Part shown: positions 15,701 to 23,600 of the stretch, in pieces
Numbering within the stretch: the first letter of the stretch is position 1
Layout of the letters: each line of letters begins with the position of its first letter
Assembly: GCF_037977235.1 (NCBI RefSeq)
Contig: NZ_CP150276.1
Coordinates: forward strand, 5,146,001-5,210,000
Source of the DNA: Paenibacillus sp. FSL K6-0276
GTDB taxonomy: Bacteria; Bacillota; Bacilli; Paenibacillales; Paenibacillaceae
DNA length: 64,000 bases
Direction of reading: 5' to 3'
The notes under the pieces: generated by a model
Told to the model about the DNA's origin: nothing
What the model saw: the letters and a program-made list of their open reading frames with translations, nothing else
Databases searched by the model: none
Translations under genes and position numbers: made by a program

Positions 15701-18296
15701 GGCTCAGATGACTGCCATTCACACTTCCAGCCACTAGATGAATAGAACCTACGGATTCCTCAGCAAGCTTCTCGCCAGTAATACTACCGTCAGGCAGTAA
15801 CTCGGAGCTATATGTTTCTTCTGCCAGATGAGCCAGTGTGATCTCACCATGCCGGATGTGACGGCCTTCTACTGCACCCAGACTCAGATGACTTCCGTCT
15901 ACACTTTCAGGTACAAGATGAATAGAATCTACGGATTCTTCTGCTAGCTTCTCCCCGGTAATACTGCCCTCTGGCAGCAAGTCGGAGCTGCGTGCATCTT
16001 CGGCTAGATGAGCCAGCTTGATCTCACCATACCCAATATGACGTCCTTCAATGATATCAATACATAGATGGCTACCGTCTACACTGCTCGGTGAAAGATG
16101 CTGGGAATCCACAGCCCCTTTTGCCAGCTTAGAGCCGCTAATGCTACCCTCCTGTATTTGAATCGAAGAAATGGAATTAGGAATAATATGGCCATTTCCG
16201 ATGGACAACGGCCGGATATGCGCCCCGCCGATGCTTCCCGGATTCATATGTCTGCTCTGAACCGCACTATCACTAATGGATTTTGAATGAATTGCATTCA
16301 CAGATAAATGCTCTGCCTGAACTGCTGACACTGCTAATTTACTGGAATCTACGCTTCCGTCTGCAAGCTTAGCCGAAGTGACCGATAAATCGCTAATCTT
16401 ATCCGTCGATACACTTTCCGGTGACAGCTTTAACGACGTCACCACATGATCTGCCAGATGATGCGGCTGCACTGCTCCAGCTGCTAAATGAATCTCTCTC
16501 ACCGCAGCAGAAGCCAGCTTATCTCCTGAAACCGAGCCAGACTGAATCGCAGCTGCGGTCACACTATTTTCTCCGAGATGTCTCCGTTCTACGGCTCCCG
16601 TGGCTAAATGATCTTTGTCCACCACAGCGTCCTGCAGGACACGCCCGCTCACGCTGGCATCGGCCAGATGTTTCTCCTCCACTGCACAAAAAGCAATATG
16701 CTCACCACTCACCACTTCACGGGCAATCGTACTCCCAATCACCGCTCCCGCTCCCAGTTTAGCCGCATTCACACTTCCATCTGCCAACTTGGCAGAAGTA
16801 ACGCTCTGCGGACGAAGATGCTCACCACCCACAGACTCTGAAGCCAGCTGTTCACCAGTCACAGCACCAGAGGACAGATGATGCGTGTGAATAACTTCAT
16901 CCATAAGTTGCTCGGATCCGACCGCTTCCGCAGCTAAATGGGAATGGTTCACAGCCTCGCGCTCCAGATGAATAGAAGATACAGCTTGCATAGCAATTTG
17001 CTGTCCGCGAATAGCGGATTTGGCAATATGTCTTGTGGTTACAGCTTCATCTGCTAGCTTATGTGCGAGTATGCTTTGATCAGCGATTTTCGATGAGGTG
17101 ACCGCTTGCTCAATCAGCTGTGCAGTACCTACCGCACCCTCCGTCAGCTTTAAAAAAGAGATACTTCGGTCAGCCAGATGACGACTCGTTATTTCCCCGT
17201 CGCTGATATGGGAACCATGTACGCTTTCTGCACTTAAGTGGATGCTTCTCACTACTTCTGTACCCAGCTGCTTGGAACCAATAGCACCATCTGCTACATG
17301 CGCACCTTCGATCACACCCGACTGGAGCTGCTCCTTGCCGATCAGCTTGCTGGCAAGCTGCTCTGGCCCAATCGCTCCCGGAGCCAAATGTCTGGCGGTT
17401 ATCAGAGCGTCGCTAAGGTGGCGACCCTCAATGACAGCATCAGCCAGTTTGGAACTGCTGATTTCACCATCAGCTATTTTATCGCCAGATACCGCTGCAT
17501 CAGCCAGCTTGGAACGATCAATACTCCCGTTTGCCACGTGGCGGCCAGTGATGCTGCTGCTTCCTATTTTTTCACCAGTAACCGCTCCATCTTCCAGTAA
17601 ATCAGCCGTAATAATCAGATCGCTCAAATGACGGCTCTCAATAGATTTATCTGCAATTTGACCGCCGCCGATAATCCGATCAGCCAGCTTCTCTGGACTA
17701 ATACTGCCGTTCTTCAGCTTCTCTCCACTGATTGAATGATCCAGCAGCTTACCACCACTAACGCTTCCTTCAGCTAAATGCTCACCCACGATGGATTCAG
17801 GTGCGATTTTCGAAGAAGTTACTGCCTTGTCCGCGATATTGATACTCTGCACAGCATAATCTTGCAGCCATGGTGTACCAATAATGCCGAACTTCAGCTT
17901 AGAACCGTCAATGGTTCGTGGAGCGATTTTTGCTCCTGTAACCGCTGCATCCGATAGATCATCTGTGTAAACAGGCTGAAACCGCTCTTTCTCAGGAGCG
18001 AACCATATGGTTTCAGGAAGATTATCCACCTGTTTCTGAAGCTGCACCTCCACCATAGGCTCCGGCTGCAGGACTGGAGCAGAAATCAGTTCCTCTTGAA
18101 CGGCTTCAGCTACTCCTCCTCCTCCACTTACCTGAACTTCCGCAATCTCTGGGTTGCTGACTCCATCACTGATACTCCCCGAATCCTTAGAACTGCTTTT
18201 GCTATCCAGCATGCTCAGTTCCTTTATATTGGGATTATCTACATAGTAGAGTCGTTTTTGTGGATTGCGTGGCTGCTTTTTTTTGGAACCCCTCAC
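12714..18296 (-). CDS. Giant decapeptide-repeat protein with a WIAG-type C-terminal domain, probable spore-surface glycoprotein
   Basis: The start is GTG, seven bases after GGAGGAG, giving 1860 residues. The first 110 are polar with a basic start (RGSKKKQPRNPQKR). Residues from about 112 to 1750 are unbroken decapeptide repeats of the pattern [GAE]-[SA]-[VI]-x-[GS]-x-[HK]-[LI]-x-x, for example GSITGEKLAE and ESVDGSHLSL: more than 160 copies. From about residue 760 to 1680 six decapeptides form a 60-residue super-repeat. The last 110 residues are non-repetitive and contain GVISWIAIGA near the end; I associate this with the domain that databases call WIAG-tail, from memory. Regular hydrophobic positions suggest a long beta-structured fibre. 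There is no signal peptide or SLH domain, as expected for a protein assembled on spores from the mother cell. Adjacent transferase genes suggest it is glycosylated (inference). Confidence 0.88.
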   Translation of the reverse strand: MRGSKKKQPRNPQKRLYYVDNPNIKELSMLDSKSSSKDSGSISDGVSNPEIAEVQVSGGGGVAEAVQEELISAPVLQPEPMVEVQLQKQVDNLPETIWFAPEKERFQPVYTDDLSDAAVTGAKIAPRTIDGSKLKFGIIGTPWLQDYAVQSINIADKAVTSSKIAPESIVGEHLAEGSVSGGKLLDHSISGEKLKNGSISPEKLADRIIGGGQIADKSIESRHLSDLIITADLLEDGAVTGEKIGSSSITGRHVANGSIDRSKLADAAVSGDKIADGEISSSKLADAVIEGRHLSDALITARHLAPGAIGPEQLASKLIGKEQLQSGVIEGAHVADGAIGSKQLGTEVVRSIHLSAESVHGSHISDGEITSRHLADRSISFLKLTEGAVGTAQLIEQAVTSSKIADQSILAHKLADEAVTTRHIAKSAIRGQQIAMQAVSSIHLEREAVNHSHLAAEAVGSEQLMDEVIHTHHLSSGAVTGEQLASESVGGEHLRPQSVTSAKLADGSVNAAKLGAGAVIGSTIAREVVSGEHIAFCAVEEKHLADASVSGRVLQDAVVDKDHLATGAVERRHLGENSVTAAAIQSGSVSGDKLASAAVREIHLAAGAVQPHHLADHVVTSLKLSPESVSTDKISDLSVTSAKLADGSVDSSKLAVSAVQAEHLSVNAIHSKSISDSAVQSRHMNPGSIGGAHIRPLSIGNGHIIPNSISSIQIQEGSISGSKLAKGAVDSQHLSPSSVDGSHLCIDIIEGRHIGYGEIKLAHLAEDARSSDLLPEGSITGEKLAEESVDSIHLVPESVDGSHLSLGAVEGRHIRHGEITLAHLAEETYSSELLPDGSITGEKLAEESVGSIHLVAGSVNGSHLSLDTVEGCHIGHGEITLAHLAKDARSADLLPDGSITREKLAQESVNSNHLIPGSVNGSHLSPDAIEGRHIGYGEITLTHLAKDARSADLLPDGSITREKLAQESVNSNHLIPGSVNGSHLSPDAIEGRHIGYGEITLAHLAKDARSADLLPDGSITREKLALESVNSNHLIPGSVNGSHLSPDAIEGRHIGYGEITLAHLSAETRSSDLLPEGSITGDKLAEESVSSIHLAPESVRSNHLSPGSVEGLHIGYGEITLAHLSAETRSSDLLPEGSITGDKLAEESVSSIHLAPESVGSNHLRPGSVEGLHIGYGEITLVHLSAEARSSDLLPEGSITGDKLAEESVSSIHLVSGSVGSSHLSPGSVEGRHIGYGEITLAHLAKDARSADLLPDGSITREKLAEESVNSNHLMPGSVDGSHLAPDTIEGRHIRYGEITLAHLSEEVRSSDLLPDGSLTGKKLAEASVDSIHLVPRSVGSSHLSPGSVEGRHILNGEITLAHLSEEVRSSDLLPDGSLTGEKLAEASVDSIHLVPGSVGSSHLSPGSVEGRHILNGEITLAHLSEEVRSSDLLPDGSITREKLAEESVNSNHLIPESVNGSHLSPSTIKGRHIRHGEITLAHLSEEVRSSDLLPDGSITGKKLEGGSINAFHLSPGSVYGGHLASDTIDSRHIRSGSITMNHLAEEVFSVDLLPDGSITGEKLEGGSIHSFHLAPGSVYGGHLAGDAVDSRHIRSDSITMKHLSEEVRSADLLPEGSITEEKLAEGSVSSLHLQPWSVYGEHLADKIVADRHLQSGIIKLEHLADETRTSALLPDASIDGAKLKAGCIESFHLAEGSVGATELQDEAVDASKISSFAIQARHLEEESVQDYHIAPGAVNGVHLAPNSVNAEHLSFSPIQTAGKREALQQFGMTAFMFNGDAESVEVTVSFDENFGHTGYVLVAMTNQPYFYASLKSRANGDAVIQVVRLRETPHFYGVISWIAIGAPLAKPAMDDRVFD
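13261..16020. repeat. 180-bp tandem super-repeat inside the decapeptide-repeat gene
   Basis: The anchor encoding LLP(D/E)GSIT recurs at 13261, 13441, 13621 and so on to 15961: sixteen anchors exactly 180 bp apart, without any indel. Each unit encodes six decapeptides. Neighbouring units are identical over 60 bp or more, for example 14041-14100 with 14221-14280 and 15121-15180 with 15301-15360, which points to recent duplication or gene conversion. Confidence 0.95.
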
Positions 18297-18348
18297 AAGC
18301 AGTCTCCTCCTTCCATCTATTGTTTCTCCTAGGCATCATATGCAGCGG

Positions 18349-18420
18349 TATGGGCTTATGACACCCTTTTGCGATAAGCCCTTCATAAGATTCTGATGAA
18401 ACTTATACTTTTTTATATTT
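18349..18420. repeat. Decayed copy of the dispersed bipartite-hairpin element
   Basis: A stem GGGCTTAT / ATAAGCCC is followed by TGAAACTTATACTTTTTTATATTT, the conserved right half of hairpin two. It lies in the divergent region between the repeat-protein gene and the YheC/YheD-like gene. Confidence 0.6.
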
Positions 18421-18474
18421 TAAAAAAAGGCATCTGCCGCCGCGCATTCGTCCATCCTGACACGCGGGTACAAA

Positions 18475-18482
18475 CATACAAT
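18475..18482 (+). promoter_or_regulatory. Sporulation-type -10 element (CATACAAT) before the YheC/YheD-like gene
   Basis: CATACAAT matches the -10 consensus of sigma-E and sigma-K promoters. The start codon is about 55 bases further on, a normal leader length. No good -35 is visible at the right distance, so this is only a candidate. Confidence 0.3.
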
Positions 18483-18536
18483 GACTAGAGTAGTAAAGGC
18501 GGAAATCACGTGATCGAAGAAACAGGAGGAACAAAC

Positions 18537-19631
18537 ATGGGGCATAAGCTCGTTGGAATACTACTAAATGCCAATATGCACCGGGGCGTTCCCCGGCTAA
18601 AAACAGGACAGGAGTCTCTATCCAACTATGAAGAGGGGGCCGCTGCATACGGCTTAGTCCCCTGCTTCCTGAAGCTCGCGGACATCGATACAGACTCAGG
18701 CTTCAGTGCCGCCTATATAAAGGGATCTCATGGATATAGAAGCGTAGTAGTTCCTACACCCACTGTCATCCATAACCGGGCGATATACAGCCAGAATAGC
18801 CCAGGGATGCAACGTCTGCTGCGGCACCATCCTCTGGTGTACAATACATGCAATCGATATGGCAAAGATGAGATCCATGAACTGCTTGAGAAGCGTGAAG
18901 AGCTTCGTGAGTATTTACCGGCGACAACAGGAGTATCTGGACTCAAACAAATGATGAATCGTTACCCTGATCTCATTCTCAAACCCTGCCGCGGAAGCAT
19001 TGGGAATGGGGTCATGCGACTGGTTCGCAAAGGGAGACAGCGCTGGCACTTAAATTATCTTTCCCCTTCGATGCGGCGCTGGCTAAGCACTCCCGTATAT
19101 CAGGGGGCGCTGCCAAAAGCGCTCCGCGCACGCCTTGCCTCTGTACCTTATCTTGTACAGGAGCGTATTCCACTGGCTGAGATTGGAGGACGTCCCTTTG
19201 ATCTACGTGTCACCGTTCAGCGCGGTTGGCGAGGAGATTGGCAGGTAACTGGCCTCTTCGCTAAACTGGCTGCCCCAGGGGGCTTCGTCTCCAATATTGC
19301 TCGCGGAGGAGAAGCATTAAGCTCTTCCTTTGCGCTCGAAAAAGCCTTCTCTAGATCAGCAGCGGCTAATATCCGTATGTCTGTCGAAACACTTAGCCTT
19401 GTTATAGCGCGTTGTCTCGAACAAGACCTTCCGGGTCTGGCTGATATCGGACTGGATGTAGGAGTTACTAAGGATGGTCGCATCTTCTTCATTGAATGCA
19501 ATGGCCGCGACCAACGCTACGGATTTCACAAAGCCGGCCTTACAGAGATTTGGAAGGAGAGTTACCGAAGACCTATGGGATACGCACGTTTTTTACTAGA
19601 AAAGAACAGTATGATATATAACAGTTATTGA
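18537..19631 (+). CDS. YheC/YheD-family spore-coat-associated protein (ATP-grasp)
   Basis: The ATG opening MGHKLVGILLN follows AGGAGG by seven bases (364 residues); an upstream in-frame ATG is less well placed. The N-terminal part (to about 120) has the YheC/D signature of short strands including YKG-like and HNRAIY segments. An ATP-grasp domain follows: LILKPCRGSIGNGVMRL is the ATP-binding loop, VQERIPLAEIGGRPFDLRV is the strand with the DLRV motif, and FFIECNGRDQRYGF carries the metal-binding E-x-N. In Bacillus these proteins are associated with the spore coat, and their ligase substrate is unknown. It is divergent from the decapeptide-repeat gene, fitting a spore-surface locus. psd follows 87 bases downstream in the same direction. 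Confidence 0.88.
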   Translation: MGHKLVGILLNANMHRGVPRLKTGQESLSNYEEGAAAYGLVPCFLKLADIDTDSGFSAAYIKGSHGYRSVVVPTPTVIHNRAIYSQNSPGMQRLLRHHPLVYNTCNRYGKDEIHELLEKREELREYLPATTGVSGLKQMMNRYPDLILKPCRGSIGNGVMRLVRKGRQRWHLNYLSPSMRRWLSTPVYQGALPKALRARLASVPYLVQERIPLAEIGGRPFDLRVTVQRGWRGDWQVTGLFAKLAAPGGFVSNIARGGEALSSSFALEKAFSRSAAANIRMSVETLSLVIARCLEQDLPGLADIGLDVGVTKDGRIFFIECNGRDQRYGFHKAGLTEIWKESYRRPMGYARFLLEKNSMIYNSY

Positions 19632-19718
19632 TTTGTCTCTTATTCTATGTCAATATAATGCAGAGCAGAGGGCGGCCCATATACAACCGCACTGCTGCAT
19701 TATGGAAGGGAGATGGGC

Positions 19719-20510
19719 ATGGTAAAACAATTGCTGCGGCTGATGACCGAGCTATCCTCGCACCGATGGCTTTCACGGTTAATGGGGTCTTTTTCTCATA
19801 GTAGATTCAGCCGTTTACTAATCCCGGTATTTATTAAGACTTATCAAATCCCCTCCGCCCAGGCGGAGAAGAATCCTGGAGAATATCTCACTCTTAATGA
19901 GTTTTTCAGCCGCCGGCTGAAGCCTGGCATGCGGCCTATCGCAAGCGATGATGACGCTTTAGTTAGTCCCGTAGATGCAACGATTACTGCTATGGGCGAC
20001 ATTACCTCTGGCACGATTATGAATGTAAAAGGGCAGGATTATAAGATCGAGGATCTACTTAATCATTCTCCGCATCTGGAGCTGTACAAGAAGGGTTTTT
20101 TCTTCGTTCTTTATCTAAGTCCTACGGATTATCACCGGATTCACTCTCCCCTTACTGGACATAAGGTGGAGAGCGATCATATTCGTGGACGAGCCTATCC
20201 TGTCAATGATTTCGGCATGCGACATATGAAGGGTGTACTGAACCGCAACGAACGTCTCATCACTTATATCGCTGGAAGCTACGGTGAAACCGCAGTAGTA
20301 AAGGTAGGCGCGATGAACGTCAGCAGCATCCGTTATACGGATGCTAACGCTACCGAGTGGAAAATCGGCGATGATCTGGCCTATTTCGAGTTTGGCTCCA
20401 CTGTTGTGCTGCTTATGGAAAGCGGTACTTTTACCCCGAGACCCAAGCTTGAGGTCAACTCGAAGGTAAAGATGGGGGAACTGCTGGGGACGTTACACGA
20501 GCCACTGTAG
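19719..20510 (+). CDS. psd: Phosphatidylserine decarboxylase proenzyme
   Basis: The enzyme converts phosphatidylserine to phosphatidylethanolamine at the membrane, using a pyruvoyl group made by self-cleavage. The autocleavage site is present as FEFGSTVVLL (usually LGST) near residue 230. Histidines expected in the catalytic triad lie in YHRIHSPLTG, with the Asp in SPVDATI. The LNEFFSRRLKPGMRPI segment is typical of the family, as is the 263-residue length. The second of two ATGs is chosen because AAGGGAG is then six to seven bases upstream. A terminator follows, so the gene is at most in a two-gene unit with the YheC/YheD-like gene. No pssA is in view. Confidence 0.95.
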   Translation: MVKQLLRLMTELSSHRWLSRLMGSFSHSRFSRLLIPVFIKTYQIPSAQAEKNPGEYLTLNEFFSRRLKPGMRPIASDDDALVSPVDATITAMGDITSGTIMNVKGQDYKIEDLLNHSPHLELYKKGFFFVLYLSPTDYHRIHSPLTGHKVESDHIRGRAYPVNDFGMRHMKGVLNRNERLITYIAGSYGETAVVKVGAMNVSSIRYTDANATEWKIGDDLAYFEFGSTVVLLMESGTFTPRPKLEVNSKVKMGELLGTLHEPL

Positions 20511-20530
20511 CAAAGTTACGATATAACGGA

Positions 20531-20578
20531 ACAAGGGTATCCCTGACCGATTGAAAATCGGCGCCGGGATACCCTTGT
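20531..20578 (+). terminator. Intrinsic terminator after psd
   Basis: A 13-bp stem ACAAGGGTATCCC / GGGATACCCTTGT is followed by TTTTGTTT. It may also serve the minus-strand gene that ends at 20652. Confidence 0.9.
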
Positions 20579-20651
20579 TTTGTTTAAAAAAAGAGATTCA
20601 TTCAAGACAGCCGACAAACTAAGCAGTCTGCCAGCTCTTTTCTATTGAATG

Positions 20652-23600
20652 TTATTTCACTTTAGAGCTTGTTACACTGGCATAGTAATCTAGCACATTT
20701 TTGATGATCACAGCTGCTTCAGCTCTTGTGGCTGAAGCGGTCGGATCCATCTTTCCACCGCTGCCTCCATTTACAATACCAAGATCTTTGAAGGCATAGA
20801 CCGCTTCTTTAGCATAACCCGCGATAGAAGCATCATCTGGGAAGTCATGGTTAGTCGCTTGTGGCAATTCAACATTCAGTTTCTTCAACGCATTGAATAG
20901 AATTACACACAAGTCCTGACGGCTAATGCTGTTATTAGGAGCAAACATGCCATTACCGATACCATTGATCAGTTGATTAGAAGTCCCAATCTCAACATAG
21001 TTTTTATACCAAGCATCTTTCAGAACGTCAGTAAAATGCTTTTGATTCTCACCCATGCTGAAGTTGAAACTTTTTACTACCATGGCAACAAACTCGGCAC
21101 GGTTTACCTTCCCACTTGGATCAAAGCTTCCGTCCGTGCGTCCGCCGATAATATTTCTCTCCACCAGCGCTGCAATCGCAGATTCTGCCCAGCTAGGAAT
21201 TAGAGTAGCATCTTTAAACTTATTCTTAAGCTCTTGTCTGATTAGCTCCGGTGTCTTCGTTTTTTCATCTGTTTTTGGAGGCTGAGGCTTCTGTTCTCCA
21301 GGTTTTACGACTTCTCCAGGAATCGTTGGTACTGAAGGTACCGCTGGGGTAGTCGGTCTTGGTGTACTTGGTTGACCGCCATCTCCACCTGATCCGCCGC
21401 TGTAAGGTTTAACGATCACAGAGATCTGCACCTTCAGGCCAAGTGTATTAGCTATACCCTCCGGTAAGATCAAATCCCCCTTGATGGTGTACGTTCCTTC
21501 CGTATTACCGTTATAGCCTTCCTTGTTCCACTGAACAGAAACGATCTTATTCATCCCGGTATTCAGGGTTACTGATACTGAAGCTGGTAGCTCCAGTACG
21601 TCAAAGCTGGTACCATAAGCAACGCTTTTACTTGCTAGTGCTTGCACTGCCGTGATTTCCGGTATCGTAATGACCTCCGGCAGTACTTCGATCGTAATGG
21701 ATGCCTTCAGGTCCTTTGGATTGCTGATACCTTCCACAGGTACTAGCGCTCCATTCAGGGTATAAGCTCCTTGCTTATCACCATTGTAACCTTTACTGTT
21801 CCAATGGATGGATATCACCTTGGTCTCACCGTTATTCAATGTAGCTATGACTGAAGATGGTAGCGTCAATCCACTAAATGGAGTGCCGAATGGAACGCTC
21901 TTACTTTCCAAATCCTGCACTGCGATAATCTCAGCGACACGAATCACTTCCGGCATTACCTGAATGGTGATGGAAGCTTTCAGGTCATTCGGGTTAATCA
22001 TTCCTTCTTCCAGGACCATAGCACCGTTCAGTACGTACGATCCTTCTACATTGCCGTTATAACCCGCAGGGCTCCATTTAACAACAAGTCCCTTCGTCTC
22101 ATACGTATCCAGCGTTACTGTAACTGAAGACGGCAATTCCAACTTATCAAAAGCGGTGCCAAAATCAACGCTTTTGCCCTCCAGCTTCTCAACTTTAGTA
22201 ATTTGGATAGGTTTAGTACCTTCTGGCAGTACAACCACCTTAATGGAAACGGTTTGATGGGTACTATTCAACACACCCTCAGGAAGCTCAAAGCTACCTG
22301 CCAGCGTATAACTCCCTGCTTTGCCACCGTTGTAATCTTTACGGTCCCATTGTACAACCAAACTTATTGTCTTTTTACTGCCCAGTGTAGCTTCAACTGT
22401 GCCAGGTAGATTCAGATCTTCAACAGCAGTACCGAACGGCACACTAAGCAGTTGCGGCTGAACAATCGATACAATTTCTCTAGCCTGTAGATCTATTGTC
22501 CATTTAGCATAGTACACCGTGCTTTCGTGTAATACCGTCTCTGCTGTTAAAGCATTACCGTTACCTTCTTTATTATCGAACCATCCTCCGAAGATGTAAC
22601 CTTCACGCACCGATGCTTGAGGTAAGGTGCTTAATGCTTCACCTTTAAATGCGGTTACCTTGGTAGGGGCCGGTGAGTCCAGATAATTCTGATCGAAGGT
22701 GACTTCAATCGGATCAGCATAAATGAGTTCAACATATTGTAAATTAGCATTTAATCCGTTAAAAATCATATACACATTTTGTTTTCCTGTTACTTTGGTT
22801 CTGTCTAGGAAGGTTTCCGCTGTCGAATAATGATCAATGTAAGAATTCCCAGGTGTTTGCTTTGTACTTGCCATTCCATAATTGTCCCAAGCGGCGCCTG
22901 CTTTCTGAGCAAAACTAATGCTTGCAAATTCATTACCAAGTTCAAAAGAACCTCCGCCGCTGTAAGCATCAGCGTATGCTCTTCCTTGAGTAGTAGCTCG
23001 TTTAACTGGTTTACCCGTATTGTCAGCCTCTGTATAGAATTTAAAAGATGGAGACGATCCTCCTTCACGGGCATACTGCACTCTTACTTCCACAAGATTG
23101 GTCAAGTCAACCTGACCGAAATAAACAAGGTCATTAGAATTGACATAGCTCATGGCGTCCGTACCACTTTCAAATCTGAACTGGGTATTGGTTGCATAAA
23201 TCCATGGTGCATTATAAGGATAAATTCTAATACCATTCTCTACTTTCAAAATCTCTTTTGGAGCAATATTGATCGGCATGGACGATATACTCAAATCTGT
23301 TATTACCGCTTTCAAGGAAGCTATGGCCTCTGCTACAACCTCGTCGTTGATCGGCTCGGCAAGAACAGCCTTAACCTCTTCCAGCACAGCGTTGAATTTG
23401 AGCTTTTTGTAAGCTGTGTATGCATTCATATCGATGTTTTGAGCAGCCTTGATATCCGCATCTAACGCCGATGTGTCTACATTGTCCTGCTCCAACTGGA
23501 AGGTTAGCCAGTTCAGGTCAATGCCCGCACTCTCAAATACAATTCTAAGGGTATGCTCGCCCGCTGACAGATGAATATCAGGGATTCTGAAGGTTTTCCA

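Noticed and set aside
13261..16020. CRISPR-like array
   Set aside because: The regular repeats are in-frame coding units of 30 and 180 bp without unrelated spacers, and there are no cas genes.
13061..17631. Several plus-strand frames opposite the decapeptide-repeat gene
   Set aside because: They arise because the 30-bp repeat lacks stops in other frames. Their translations are Ser/Pro/Arg-rich and have no ribosome-binding sites.
22830..23465. A 211-codon plus-strand frame inside the GH3 gene
   Set aside because: It is antisense to CBM6-like modules; the translation is rich in Cys, Ser and Phe in the manner of shadow frames.
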